Shown here piece by piece: positions 43,896-54,260 of a stretch of DNA of 64,000 bases. Position 1 is the first letter of the stretch. The number at the start of each line of letters is the position of its first letter. Under the pieces are notes generated by a model. It worked only from the letters and a program-made list of their open reading frames with translations, had not been told where the DNA came from and did no database searches. The position numbers and the translations under genes are program-made. The stretch lies in contig NZ_VTPX01000003.1 in NCBI RefSeq assembly GCF_008298015.1, positions 254,290-318,289 on the forward strand, written 5' to 3'. The stretch is from Salinicola corii (lineage in GTDB: Bacteria > Pseudomonadota > Gammaproteobacteria > Pseudomonadales > Halomonadaceae).

Positions 43896-46679
43896 GTGGC
43901 CACGCAATTCCTGCGCCGTTTTTTCGCGCCGAGATCACTGGTGGTGATCGGCGCCTCTCCCAAGCCGGAATCGATGGGGGGAATCGTCCTGCAAAATCTG
44001 CTGCAGGCTGGATTTGCAGGGCCGATATGGGCGGTCAATCCACGGGGATACCAGGAGGTTCATGGCGTGACTTGCTTCCGGCGTATCGCCGATCTCCCCG
44101 AGATCCCCGATCTCGCCGTCGTCTGCTCGCCGCTGAGCGGGATTCCGACGGTGCTGGAGCGGCTGGGGCGCCGGCAGGTCAGGGCAGCGCTGATCGTATC
44201 GGGGGGGGTATCGCTGGACGCCGATTCCAGCGGCGGCAGAGCGTTGCGCGCGCGACTGGAACGGGCGACTTTGCGCTCCGGCATGCGGGTGCTCGGGCCG
44301 GAATGCCTGGGCGTCGCCGTTCCCTCCATGAAGCTCAATGCCACCTATGCCAGCCAGCCGATAGGCGATGGCAGTGTCGCTTATCTGGGCCAGTCGGGCA
44401 TGCTGGGAAACGCGATGATCGACTGGGCCGCCGGCCGCGAGATCGGTTTCTCCCATCTCGTCACGCTGGGTGACAGCCTCGACGTGCAGTTGCCCGACCT
44501 CATCGACTATCTGAATCAGTCCGGCCGCTGCCGTGCACTACTGCTGCATCTGGAAGCCTTCGGCAATGCACGTCACTTCATGACGGCGCTACGGGAGTCG
44601 TCGCGCAATCGCCTGGTCCTGGCAATCAAGAGCGGACGTACCGCGGAGGCGACGCTTAGCCCGGTCCCGCCGACTGCAGGTATCGATCGCCGAGATACCA
44701 TCGTCGATGCCGCGCTGGCCCGGGCCGGGGTCGTGCGGGTCGGAGACTCCGACGAGCTGTTCGATGCCCTGGAGACGCTGTCGCGGCTCAAGCCACCGAA
44801 AGGCGACCGGCTGGCGATCGTGTCGAACGGCGTAGGCCCCGCGCTGCTGGCGATTGACAGGTTGATCGATGGCGGAGGCCGGTTGGCAGCGCTCGGCGAG
44901 GCCTCCGCCGAGGCGTTGATGGCGCGCCGGCTGGATGTCAGCAGACCGGGACGCAACCCGGTCGACCTGGGTGGAAGGGCGACCCCGGACGACTATCTGA
45001 GCGCGCTGGAGATCGTGACCCGTGATTCCAACGTCGACGCGGTTCTGGTACTCCACGCCCCGACGCGGCTGGCGCCATCGCTGGCAACGGCCAACGCCCT
45101 GATCGATGCGCGCCAGCGCTTCCGCCACCGCCTGCTGGTGAGCTGGATGGGCTTGAAGGAGGCGCTCGAGGCTCGCGCGGCCTGCAATCGCGCCGGCATT
45201 CCCAGCTACGTGTCTCCGGAAAAGGCGGTCAGGGCCTTCCTCCACCTGGTGCGCTATCGCCAGGTACAGCATCTACTGCAGGAGACGCCTCCCTCGCTGC
45301 CGTTCGACTCCAGTGCCGACAGCCGGCAGCGCTGTCACGCACTCATCGACGACGCCCTGGCCCGTCGGCGAGACCGGCTGACGCACCAGGAGACCGGCGA
45401 CATGCTGGCCGCCTACGGCATCGAGTGCGCCCCCAGCGAGTACGTGTTCGACCTGGAGCAGGCGGAGCGTGCCACCGAGCGGCTGCAAGGCCCCTGGGCC
45501 GTCAAGATCGTCCATCGCGACAACTGCGAGCCGTTTCGCTACTGGGGCGAGTCGCGGCGGCAGGCGATCTCGCTGGTCCAGGATCTGGAGCAGCCGGGTA
45601 GCGTGGTGGACGCCGTCGTACGACTGGAGGCGCGCGTCGGCGAGATGCTACCGGACAGCCCCATCTACAGCTACTGCCTCCAGACCATGCAGCGCGGCAA
45701 GGGATCGCTGCAGCTGTGTGCCGGTATCACGAGGGATGCCGAGTTCGGCCCGGTCATCGTGTTCGGCATGGGAGGTTACAAGGTCGACGTCATGGCCGAC
45801 CGCCAGACGGCACTGCCGCCACTCAACATGCGTCTGGCGGAAGATCTGCTGGACCGCACTCGGGCGGGTCGCCTGATCCGGGAGCACAGCGAGGACCCGG
45901 ACAATGCCGTCGACTGGGTCGCCCGCCTGCTGGTCAGGCTGTCCCATATGGCTTCGGATCTGCCGCGCCTCAAGGGGCTCGAGATCAATCCGCTACTTCT
46001 CAATCACGAAGGGATGATGGCGGTCGACTTTGCGCTGGATCTAGGCCCGACGTCGACCCAGGCGATCATGCCCTACCCGGAGCAGTTGCGAGAAACCGTG
46101 ACACTGAGCGGCATGGACATCGAGATCCGGCCGATTCGTGGCGAGGATGCGCCGTTGATTACCCATTTCCATACCTTCCTCTCCGAGCAGAGCATCCGTT
46201 ACCGCTACTTCCATCACAAGGCCGTCCTGTCACCCCGGGAACTGTCACAGCTGAGCCAGATCAACTACGACCGCCAGATGGCGTTCATCGCGGTTCGTCG
46301 CATCGAGAAGGCTGCCAAGGAGCGGAGCGGGGAAGGCGGCACGCCTGCGCGACAGGAGGAGATGCTCGGCGTGGTGAGGGTATGGAACGACTCCGACAAC
46401 ATCCGCACCGAGTTCTCGATCATCGTTCGGGATGATCTCCACGGTATCGGATTGGGGCGTCGACTGATGCAGAAGATGATCGACTACAGCCGGCAGGTGG
46501 GGACACTGGTCATGGTCGGGACGATCCTCAGCGATAACCTGCCGATGCGTCGGCTGCTGACCTCGCTCGGGTTCACGCTACGTACCAACGTCGAAGAGGG
46601 CGCGGTGGAAGCCTCGCTGAAGCTGAACGAACCGCAGAGCGACTGGCAGCGCCATCGCCTCGACGCGGCTCTGGATTGA
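43896..46679 (+). CDS. pat: Protein lysine acetyltransferase, Pat/YfiQ type (acyl-CoA synthetase plus GNAT)
   Basis: 927 aa (886 in E. coli PatZ). Domains: CoA-binding (SLVVIGASPKPESMGGIVLQ), succinyl-CoA ligase-like (GPECLGVAVPSMKLNATYAS), ATP-grasp-like, and a C-terminal GNAT (about 770-920, FSIIVRDDLHGIGLGRRLMQ). The usual catalytic His of the ligase domain should be checked. It acetylates Acs and other proteins using acetyl-CoA. I chose the GTG at 43896 with TGAGGT 5 nt upstream (MATQFLRRFFAPRSL); a GTG at 43884 lacks a site. Divergent from the HDAC gene. Confidence 0.94.
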   Translation: MATQFLRRFFAPRSLVVIGASPKPESMGGIVLQNLLQAGFAGPIWAVNPRGYQEVHGVTCFRRIADLPEIPDLAVVCSPLSGIPTVLERLGRRQVRAALIVSGGVSLDADSSGGRALRARLERATLRSGMRVLGPECLGVAVPSMKLNATYASQPIGDGSVAYLGQSGMLGNAMIDWAAGREIGFSHLVTLGDSLDVQLPDLIDYLNQSGRCRALLLHLEAFGNARHFMTALRESSRNRLVLAIKSGRTAEATLSPVPPTAGIDRRDTIVDAALARAGVVRVGDSDELFDALETLSRLKPPKGDRLAIVSNGVGPALLAIDRLIDGGGRLAALGEASAEALMARRLDVSRPGRNPVDLGGRATPDDYLSALEIVTRDSNVDAVLVLHAPTRLAPSLATANALIDARQRFRHRLLVSWMGLKEALEARAACNRAGIPSYVSPEKAVRAFLHLVRYRQVQHLLQETPPSLPFDSSADSRQRCHALIDDALARRRDRLTHQETGDMLAAYGIECAPSEYVFDLEQAERATERLQGPWAVKIVHRDNCEPFRYWGESRRQAISLVQDLEQPGSVVDAVVRLEARVGEMLPDSPIYSYCLQTMQRGKGSLQLCAGITRDAEFGPVIVFGMGGYKVDVMADRQTALPPLNMRLAEDLLDRTRAGRLIREHSEDPDNAVDWVARLLVRLSHMASDLPRLKGLEINPLLLNHEGMMAVDFALDLGPTSTQAIMPYPEQLRETVTLSGMDIEIRPIRGEDAPLITHFHTFLSEQSIRYRYFHHKAVLSPRELSQLSQINYDRQMAFIAVRRIEKAAKERSGEGGTPARQEEMLGVVRVWNDSDNIRTEFSIIVRDDLHGIGLGRRLMQKMIDYSRQVGTLVMVGTILSDNLPMRRLLTSLGFTLRTNVEEGAVEASLKLNEPQSDWQRHRLDAALD

Positions 46680-46739
46680 TCGGGAAGGGAGGAAACGGAG
46701 CAAGCTTTGAACGCTCATTCAATTATAAGATATTGTCGT

Positions 46740-46768
46740 TTGAAGGGTTATCGATAAAACCGTATGAT
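46740..46768 (+). promoter_or_regulatory. proVWX promoter
   Basis: TTGAAG (46740-46745) and TATGAT (46763-46768) separated by 17 bp, in an AT-rich region about 90 bp before proV. A second weaker pair (TTGAAC at 46707) lies just upstream. Osmotic control is expected from the family. Confidence 0.55.
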
Positions 46769-46859
46769 ACGAAACCTAACAACACTAACAGATACCGTTC
46801 GACACGCGTCGTGACGACCGCGTGAAGGGCATCTTCTGCTTTGCCAACCTAGGCCTGAC

Positions 46860-48062
46860 ATGACCGACACACAGCAAACCAAGATTCAAGTGCGGAACTT
46901 GAGCAAGGTGTTCGGCGACGACGCCAAGAAAGCACTCAAGCTACGCGACGAGGGTCTCAATCGCGCCCAGATCCTCGAAAAGACCGGGCAGACCCTCGGG
47001 CTCTCCAACATCAACTTCGACGTCCGGGAAGGCGAGCTCCTCGTCATCATGGGGCTCTCCGGCTCGGGCAAGTCGACGCTGATCCGCTGCCTGAACCGTC
47101 TGATCGAGCCCACCGAGGGCGATATCATCATTGGCGGCGAGAATATCCCCCAGCTCAGCGACAAGGAGCTGCTCCACTGCCGCCGCCGGCACTTCTCGAT
47201 GGTGTTTCAGAACTTCGCGCTGTTTCCGCACCGCACGGTGCAGATGAACGCCGAATACGGACTCGAGATTCGCGGCATCGACAAGGCCGAGCGGGCCGAA
47301 AAAGCCAAGAGTTCGCTCAAGCAGGTCGGGCTAGAGGGTTGGGAAAATGCCTATCCCAACCAGCTTTCCGGTGGCATGCAGCAACGGGTCGGGCTTGCAC
47401 GTGCGCTGGCCAACGACTCCAGTGTGCTGCTGATGGACGAGGCGTTCTCCGCACTCGATCCACTGATCCGGCGCGACATGCAGCAGGAGTTGATCGAACT
47501 GCAGCACCGGATGCAGAAGACCACGATCTTCATCACCCACGATCTCGATGAAGCGCTCAACATCGGTGATCGCATCATCCTGCTCCGCGATGGCGAGATC
47601 GTGCAGATCGGTACGCCGGAGGAGGTGCTGACGCGGCCTGCGGATGACTACGTCGCGCGCTTCACCGAAGGGGTGGACCGTTCCCGCGTCGTCACGTCTC
47701 GCCGGGTGATGCGCCCGGTTCGTGCTACCGCCCGCCACGACGACGGCCCGCGTACCGTGTTGCACAAGATGAGTGAAAACGCGCTGGATTCCATCTACGT
47801 CGTCGACCGCGAGCGCAGGCTGCTGGGTATCGTCGAAGCCGATGGCGTCGACGAGGCAGCGAAGGCCGGCAAGGATTCGATTCACGAACTTCTGGTCACG
47901 GACTTTCCCAGAGTCGGGCCGGACGAGCCGCTGGCAACGCTTTACCCCATGTTTCAGGGCAAGAGTTATCCGGTGGCGGTCATCGATGATCAGCAGCGTC
48001 TGCTGGGCGTGGTCGTGAAGGGTGCCGTACTCGAACAACTGGCCCAGACGGGAGAACAATAA
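46860..48062 (+). CDS. proV: Glycine betaine/proline ABC transporter ATPase ProV
   Basis: 400 aa (E. coli 400). Walker A GLSGSGKS at 65-72, signature NQLSGGMQQRVGLARAL, Walker B VLLMDEAFSALDPL, H-loop ITHDLDEAL, and two C-terminal CBS domains (about 280-395) that sense ionic strength in the family. Residues 25-45 (LKLRDEGLNRAQILEKTG) are the ProV-specific insertion. First gene of proVWX; the stop overlaps proW by one base. Confidence 0.97.
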   Translation: MTDTQQTKIQVRNLSKVFGDDAKKALKLRDEGLNRAQILEKTGQTLGLSNINFDVREGELLVIMGLSGSGKSTLIRCLNRLIEPTEGDIIIGGENIPQLSDKELLHCRRRHFSMVFQNFALFPHRTVQMNAEYGLEIRGIDKAERAEKAKSSLKQVGLEGWENAYPNQLSGGMQQRVGLARALANDSSVLLMDEAFSALDPLIRRDMQQELIELQHRMQKTTIFITHDLDEALNIGDRIILLRDGEIVQIGTPEEVLTRPADDYVARFTEGVDRSRVVTSRRVMRPVRATARHDDGPRTVLHKMSENALDSIYVVDRERRLLGIVEADGVDEAAKAGKDSIHELLVTDFPRVGPDEPLATLYPMFQGKSYPVAVIDDQQRLLGVVVKGAVLEQLAQTGEQ

Positions 48063-48904
48063 TGGATTTCGACATTCCTAGGATTCCGCTGGGCGACTGG
48101 ATCGAAAGCGGACTCGATTTTCTGACCACCGAGTTTTCCGGTGTCACCCGGGCGATATCCCGAGGAACGCAAAGCGGCATCAATTTGCTCAATGATGGGC
48201 TGATGTGGTTGCCTGAATGGGCGCTGATCGCTTTGGTCGTGCTGTTGTGCTGGAAAGTCAGCGGCCGACGTCTGGCAATCGGGGGCCTGATCGGCCTGGC
48301 GTTGATCTGGAATCTGGGCCTGTGGAATCCGATGATCCAGACCCTGACGCTGGTGGTCATCGCCACATTGGTAGCGATCATGATCGCGTTGCCCTTGGGC
48401 ATTCTGGCAGCGGTATCCGACCGGTTCTATCGGGTCATCATGCCAGTACTCGATTTCATGCAGACGATGCCGGCGTTCGTCTACCTTATCCCGGCGATCC
48501 CGTTCTTCGGCATCGGTTCGGTTTCCGGCATCTTCGCCACCGTAATCTTTTCGATGCCACCTGCCATCCGGTTCACCACGCTGGGCATTCGGCAGGTACC
48601 GAAGGATCTGATCGAGGCAGCGGACGCCTACGGCTCGACGCGCAGTCAGAAACTGATCAAGGTCCAACTGCCGCTGTCGCTGCCGACACTGATGGGCGGG
48701 ATCAACCAAACCATCATGCTGGCGCTGTCTATGGTCGTCATCGCGGCGATGATCGGCGCCAACGGTCTTGGCAGCGAGGTCTGGCGGGCCATTCAGCGGC
48801 TGCGACCCGGTGAAGGATTCGAGGCTGGTATCGCGGTCGTCATCATGGCGATGCTGCTAGACCGGCTGACGCAGTCTCTCAGCGGGGGCAAGAAGACGAA
48901 GTGA
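48062..48904 (+). CDS. proW: Glycine betaine/proline ABC transporter permease ProW
   Basis: 280 aa with an amphipathic N-terminal part and about seven membrane helices. DLIEAADAYGSTRSQKLIKV is the EAA coupling loop. It forms the inner-membrane channel for compatible-solute uptake with ProV and ProX. Shorter than E. coli ProW (354), mainly at the N-terminus. Confidence 0.95.
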   Translation: MDFDIPRIPLGDWIESGLDFLTTEFSGVTRAISRGTQSGINLLNDGLMWLPEWALIALVVLLCWKVSGRRLAIGGLIGLALIWNLGLWNPMIQTLTLVVIATLVAIMIALPLGILAAVSDRFYRVIMPVLDFMQTMPAFVYLIPAIPFFGIGSVSGIFATVIFSMPPAIRFTTLGIRQVPKDLIEAADAYGSTRSQKLIKVQLPLSLPTLMGGINQTIMLALSMVVIAAMIGANGLGSEVWRAIQRLRPGEGFEAGIAVVIMAMLLDRLTQSLSGGKKTK

Positions 48905-48985
48905 AGCAGGGTAGAGCCTGATGTCGTCGAGCCACTCGTCGACAGCAGGACTCGCGGTACATAAACCACAAGAAGGGGAAAGTCG

Positions 48986-49876
48986 ATGACACGCAATGCA
49001 ATGTCACAGGCCGTTCGCTATGGCGCCTTGATGATGGCCGCCGGCCTCAGCATGACCGCCGGTGTCGCCCAGGCGCAGGACAGCAAAGGCACTGTCAAGC
49101 TGGCCTACGTCGAGTGGGCATCCACGGTAGCGTCTACCAATGTCGTTCGTGCCGTGCTCGAGGAGCAGGGCTACGACGTCGAAATGGACTCGCTCGGCGC
49201 CGCCGTGATGTGGCAGGCGGTGGGTACCGGTGACGCCGACGCGATTCTGTGTGCCTGGTTGCCCACCACCCATGGAGATTACTACAAGCAGGTCAAGGAC
49301 GATGTCGAGGACCTGGGAATCAACCTGGAAGGCACCAAGCTGGGCCTGGTCGTTCCCGAGTACACCTACGAGAAGGTGTCGTCTATCGCTGACCTCAACG
49401 ACAACGCCGATCTGTTCGACGACAAGATCGTGGGAATCGACCCGGGCGCCGGCCTGATGGCGCAGACCGAGAATGCCATCGACGAGTACGGTATCGACAA
49501 CCTGCAGCTGCAGTCGAGCAGTGGCCCCGCCATGACTTCAGCGCTGGCCAGTGCCATCCAGAACAAGGAAGACATCGTGGTGACGGGGTGGACGCCGCAC
49601 TGGATGTTCGCGCGCTGGGATCTCAAGTATCTCGACGATCCGAAGAAAGCCTACGGTGATGCCGAGCACATCGATACGGTCGTGCACAAAGGATTGAAGG
49701 AGAGACTGCCTGGAGCCTACGCCATTCTGGATAATTTCCACTGGACGCCGGAGCAGATGGGCGAGGTCATGCTCATGAACCAGGAGGAGGGTTCGGATCC
49801 GTACGAGAATGCCAAGAAGTGGGTCGAGGAGAACCCCGATGTGGTCGCCGAATGGACGGGCGACACTGCCGAATAA
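48986..49876 (+). CDS. proX: Glycine betaine-binding periplasmic protein ProX
   Basis: 296 aa, OpuAC family with a signal peptide ending AQAQDS. KLAYVEWASTVASTNVVRAV, GDADAILCAWLPTTH and VVTGWTPHWMFARWDLKYL contain the Trp/aromatic cage residues for quaternary amines. AAGGGG lies 9 nt upstream of the ATG. It ends in a strong terminator. Confidence 0.96.
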   Translation: MTRNAMSQAVRYGALMMAAGLSMTAGVAQAQDSKGTVKLAYVEWASTVASTNVVRAVLEEQGYDVEMDSLGAAVMWQAVGTGDADAILCAWLPTTHGDYYKQVKDDVEDLGINLEGTKLGLVVPEYTYEKVSSIADLNDNADLFDDKIVGIDPGAGLMAQTENAIDEYGIDNLQLQSSSGPAMTSALASAIQNKEDIVVTGWTPHWMFARWDLKYLDDPKKAYGDAEHIDTVVHKGLKERLPGAYAILDNFHWTPEQMGEVMLMNQEEGSDPYENAKKWVEENPDVVAEWTGDTAE

Positions 49877-49900
49877 CGCCGTTCAGCGTCGTTCATGACG

Positions 49901-49928
49901 AAGCGCCCGGTCGGATGACCGGGCGCTT
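49901..49928. terminator. Bidirectional terminator between proX and pdxH
   Basis: AAGCGCCCGGTC-GGAT-GACCGGGCGCTT, perfect 12-bp arms with a 4-nt loop; A and T pairs at the base serve both strands of the convergent genes. Confidence 0.85.
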
Positions 49929-49979
49929 TGCGTTGAGAAACGTGAAAGTCCGCGCCAGTGGGTCGGCCGATCGGATGGC

Positions 49980-50627
49980 TCAAGGCGCCAGCCGGGTGCG
50001 ATGCCACTCCTGGGCGTGTTCGTCCCGACGGGTGTAGCGCACGCGGTCGTGCAATCGGCTGCGCTGACCTTGCCAGAATTCCACCGCGAGAGGCACCAGA
50101 AGATAACCGCCCCAGTGCGGCGGTCGTTCGACCTCCTGATCCGAATAGACCTGTTCGAAACGCGACAGCCGTTCCTGCATCCAGTCACGATTGGGAATCT
50201 CGACGCTCTGCTGGGAGACCCAGGCCGCCAGCTGGCTCTGGCGTGGTCGTCTGGCGAAGTAGTCGTCGGACTGGCGGGAGTCCACCTTGGCGACGCTCCC
50301 TTCGATGCGAATCTGGCGCTGCAGCGTCGGCCACCAGAACACCACGGCGGCGTTGGGAACGTGGGCGAGTTCGTTGCCTTTCTGGCTCTGATAGTTGGTA
50401 TAGAAACGAAAGCCCGCCTGATCGAATCCCTTCAGCAGCACGATACGGGCGTGGGGGTGGCCCGCACTGTCGACCGTTGCCAGCGTCATGGCGTTGGCAT
50501 CCAACCCTTCGGTCTCGATCGCCTTCTCCAGCCAGCCCTCGAACAGGGGAAGCGGGGCGTCGGGCGTGTTCTCCGGCGCCAGGGCGTCGCCTTCGTAGTC
50601 CCGTCGCATACCGGCGAGATCGCTCAT
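49980..50627 (-). CDS. pdxH: Pyridoxamine 5'-phosphate oxidase
   Basis: 215 aa (218 in E. coli). PdxH oxidises PNP or PMP to pyridoxal phosphate with FMN. ARIVLLKGFDQAGFRFYTNY, SQKGNELAHVPNAAVVFWW and the C-terminal HDRVRYTRRDEHAQEWHRTR carry FMN and substrate-binding residues. The ATG at 50627 has GGAG 8 nt upstream; a frame to 50699 lacks homology. Confidence 0.96.
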   Translation of the reverse strand: MSDLAGMRRDYEGDALAPENTPDAPLPLFEGWLEKAIETEGLDANAMTLATVDSAGHPHARIVLLKGFDQAGFRFYTNYQSQKGNELAHVPNAAVVFWWPTLQRQIRIEGSVAKVDSRQSDDYFARRPRQSQLAAWVSQQSVEIPNRDWMQERLSRFEQVYSDQEVERPPHWGGYLLVPLAVEFWQGQRSRLHDRVRYTRRDEHAQEWHRTRLAP

Positions 50628-50719
50628 CAGTTGTTCTCCATGCGAATGCGATGAAAGGTAGCCATTGTAGCGCGCTCGGCCGGTGTGGTGGCCACCCATC
50701 TCTCAGCCATTAGCCTAGA

Positions 50720-50752
50720 TGTTTCACGTACGGCCGCGCCGAAACGTCAACA
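50720..50752. repeat. Dispersed palindromic repeat, copy B
   Basis: TGTTTCACGT (50720-50729) followed by GCGCCGAAACGTCAACA (50736-50752). The 17-mer is identical to copy A at 7230-7246, and both have a GTTTCA arm on the left. The left arm also resembles half of a ParB parS site (10 of 16 bases), probably by chance. Confidence 0.5.
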
Positions 50753-50753
50753 A

Positions 50754-50768
50754 CCCCACAGTGTGGGG
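50754..50768 (-). terminator. Terminator-like hairpin after the membrane-protein gene
   Basis: CCCCACA-G-TGTGGGG, a perfect palindrome 5 bp past the stop of the minus-strand gene ending at 50774; on that strand TTGTTG follows. Confidence 0.55.
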
Positions 50769-50773
50769 CGGGA

Positions 50774-52020
50774 TCAACTCGAGTACGCGTGAAGCGCCAG
50801 CACGACACCGCAACAGCCCCAGCCGAGAACCGCATAGGGGAGGTTCCAGCGCAGCATCTCGCGCACGGCGATCTGATAGCGCACACAGATCGCCAGATTG
50901 CTGCCGGAGAGTGGGCTGCTGCCGGTTCCCAGCGCCCAGGACATGAGAAACAGCATGCCGAGAAGGGTCGGGTCGGGGTGAAGCGGCGCGATCAGCGGTG
51001 CCAGCGTGGCGATACCGATCAACGGATGAATGCCGGTAAAGGAGACGACCACGATGGCGCCAAGGGCAAACCAGGCTTGCCAGTGGCCGAAGTGATCGAT
51101 CGGCAGGTCGAGTCCGTCTGGTAGGCTGGCCAGTAGTGCCGCCAACCCCGTCGATATGACGCCAGCCCCCAGGAACAGGGCAAACTGTGGGGCCAGGCGT
51201 TGTAGACCGTAGGTGAACTGGTGGTGCATTCGCTCGCGCCGATTGTCGCGGGGCATGAGCAGAAAAGAGAAAAGGGGCGCGACGATGGCGATGATCAGCG
51301 GGATCGAAAGACCGGGCCAGAGCAGGTGCAGCCCGATCACCACGATCGCCAGTGTGCATGGCATCAGCAATGCACTTTTTTCGATGGGGTAACCGATGAA
51401 TGGCGCGTTCAGTCGCCGGACGTCGAGCCAGTTGAGCAACAACAGCGACGCTGCCGCCAACAGACCCCAGGGCAGCAGACTGAGGTAGTCGAGTCCCGGG
51501 GCATAGGTCAAGGCGACGCCCATCGCGACGAAAAATGGCGACCAGGCCGCGGCGGCGGTGAAGCCCCGGCCGACGATGAGTGCCTGGGCACGGGTGAGCT
51601 TTCCCTCACGTTGCATGCGTTCGCCGAACAGGAACACCACGGAGAGATTGATGGCCGCGCCGAACAGATGCGCCCCCAGCATGGTGCCGAGCATGCTCCC
51701 CGGCTGCTGGTGATCGCTGCTGACTCTGGGTGTGGCCATGGTCAGGAAGCTGACGCCGGCAAACATCATCAGCAGAGACTGGTTGATGGTCAGCGCGTTC
51801 AACGGCGAATAGGGTGTACCGCGCACCAGTGCTGCCACCCACAGCAACGACCCGGCCGCGAACAGCGTCCCCGCCTGGCGGCGAGAAGTCCGGGGCAGGG
51901 CACGGAACAGCCTCAACGTTGCCAGCCAGGCCAGTATCGCGGCTGGCCAGATTGGCCAGCCAAACAGGTTGCAGGCCACACTAAGAGTCAGCATGGCCAG
52001 AATCAAGGCGCTGGAAGGCC

Positions 52021-52024
<4 letters not shown>
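50774..52024 (-). CDS. Uncharacterised polytopic membrane protein (possible ion/organic-anion permease)
   Basis: 416 aa with about 10-12 hydrophobic segments. The motif LGTGSSPLSGSNLAICVRYQ and the matching FGAAINLSVVFLFGERM resemble re-entrant loops of IT-superfamily permeases, with internal two-fold symmetry (FTGIHPLIGIATLAPLI), but I cannot assign a family or substrate. The ATG at 52024 overlaps the DUF2069 stop by 4 bp, so it shares a transcript with DUF2069 and wrbA; a longer frame to 52189 is an overlap artefact. Confidence 0.75.
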
Positions 52025-53075
<1,051 letters not shown>

Positions 53076-53148
53076 TCAAACGCGCTCGTTAGGGTTTGTG
53101 CGAAAAGTCGGCGAGCGCAGGCAGTTTTCGTACAAAGCTTAGAAAAGC

Positions 53149-53493
53149 TTAGATTAGTTGCAGGACAGCCTGCGGTGGACGCCCGATGACCGCGTATTCG
53201 CCGTCATCGGCGATCGGTCTCTGCATCAGGCGAGGATGCTCGACGATGGCGTCGATGATTTGTGCCTGAGTCGGGTCATCGATACCTTCTGCCTGCCATT
53301 CCGATTCGTCACGCCGCAGCATCTGATCGGCGTCGTCGCCCAGCCGTCTGGCGAGACCTTCCAGCTGTGCACGGGTCAGCGGGTCATCGAGATAGCGACG
53401 TTCGCTGAACTTGACGCCTCGAGACGCCAGAAGTGCCAGGGCTTCGCGTGATTTGGAGCAGCGCGGGTTGTGGTAGAGCGTGAGCGTTGACAT
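53149..53493 (-). CDS. arsC: ArsC/YfgD-type thioredoxin-fold reductase
   Basis: 114 aa. TLYHNPRCSKSREALALL holds the catalytic Cys12, and RPIADDGEYAVIGRPP is the typical C-terminal motif. The position next to wrbA fits YfgD-like proteins that are called arsenate reductases; there are no other ars genes in the window, so an arsenic role is doubtful. The ATG at 53493 matches the family start. Confidence 0.9.
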   Translation of the reverse strand: MSTLTLYHNPRCSKSREALALLASRGVKFSERRYLDDPLTRAQLEGLARRLGDDADQMLRRDESEWQAEGIDDPTQAQIIDAIVEHPRLMQRPIADDGEYAVIGRPPQAVLQLI

Positions 53494-53659
53494 CGGTACG
53501 GCAGAACCTTCTATGGCGGTGCGACGCATTTCACGAGTGCTACACGGGGTATTGACGGCCGTCGATCGACGCGGGGCAGCGCAACGGGGCGGAAGCCGCA
53601 TTGTAGCGGCTGATGGACGGAGGTCTCAATTGCCGCCGGTAAGGATACCCCCGCTCGGC

Positions 53660-54088
53660 CTATTCCGGCAGACGTTTGTAGACCCAGGCCATCGTGCCGT
53701 CCTCCAGCTTGACGCTCTCCCGTGTGTAGCGAACGCCCAGTCGCTCGTAGCGATCCAGCGCTCTGAGAGCGGCCGGGTTGACTGTCAGCACCTCGCCACG
53801 TACCTCGCCATCCGGTTGGGGCAGTATGTCCAGGTCCTGCTTTCGATAACCCTCCAGCGTCGCTTCACGCGTTTCGACCGGCGTGCCCATGATGATCCAG
53901 CGCAACCAGTCGTGGCGTAGTGTCCCGTAGACGAACACGTCTTGCTCGGCAATCCGTTCATCGATGATGGCGGGCTCGGCGGGATGGTAGCCATAAGGAC
54001 TCATGAAGGTGTACCAGAAGCCGCCAGCAGCAAGAGTCGCTGCGACGATCAGCAGAATCGACAGCCACTTGAGAAATCGTCGTATCAT
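53660..54088 (-). CDS. Membrane-anchored gamma-glutamylcyclotransferase-like (AIG2/GGACT) protein
   Basis: 142 aa. An N-terminal membrane anchor (LSILLIVAATLAAGGFWYTF) precedes a GGCT-like domain: VFVYGTLRHDWLRWIIMG, TREATLEGYRKQDLDILP, ALRALDRYERLGVRYTRES. The YGTL loop and the Glu after DRYE are the usual glycine-loop and catalytic sites. The fused anchor suggests action at the membrane or in the periplasm; substrate unknown. Confidence 0.82.
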   Translation of the reverse strand: MIRRFLKWLSILLIVAATLAAGGFWYTFMSPYGYHPAEPAIIDERIAEQDVFVYGTLRHDWLRWIIMGTPVETREATLEGYRKQDLDILPQPDGEVRGEVLTVNPAALRALDRYERLGVRYTRESVKLEDGTMAWVYKRLPE

Positions 54089-54260
54089 TTACAACCCTGC
54101 TCTGCGTGGTCGAATTCGGGGAACATTCCGGCCAGCTTACCTGAGGCGTGGACGCCGCACCCGGGCATGATTCCGGAGACGTCATTGAGGGGGATCCTGA
54201 ACCCCGTGCTAGCATTCGAAGTCGAAGCCTCAACGATGTCAGCGACGGAGGAGCGCCATC

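Noticed and set aside
50720-50729. Half of a ParB parS site (TGTTTCACGT)
   Set aside because: Only 10 of 16 bases match and the site belongs to a repeat shared with 7.2 kb; no par genes nearby.
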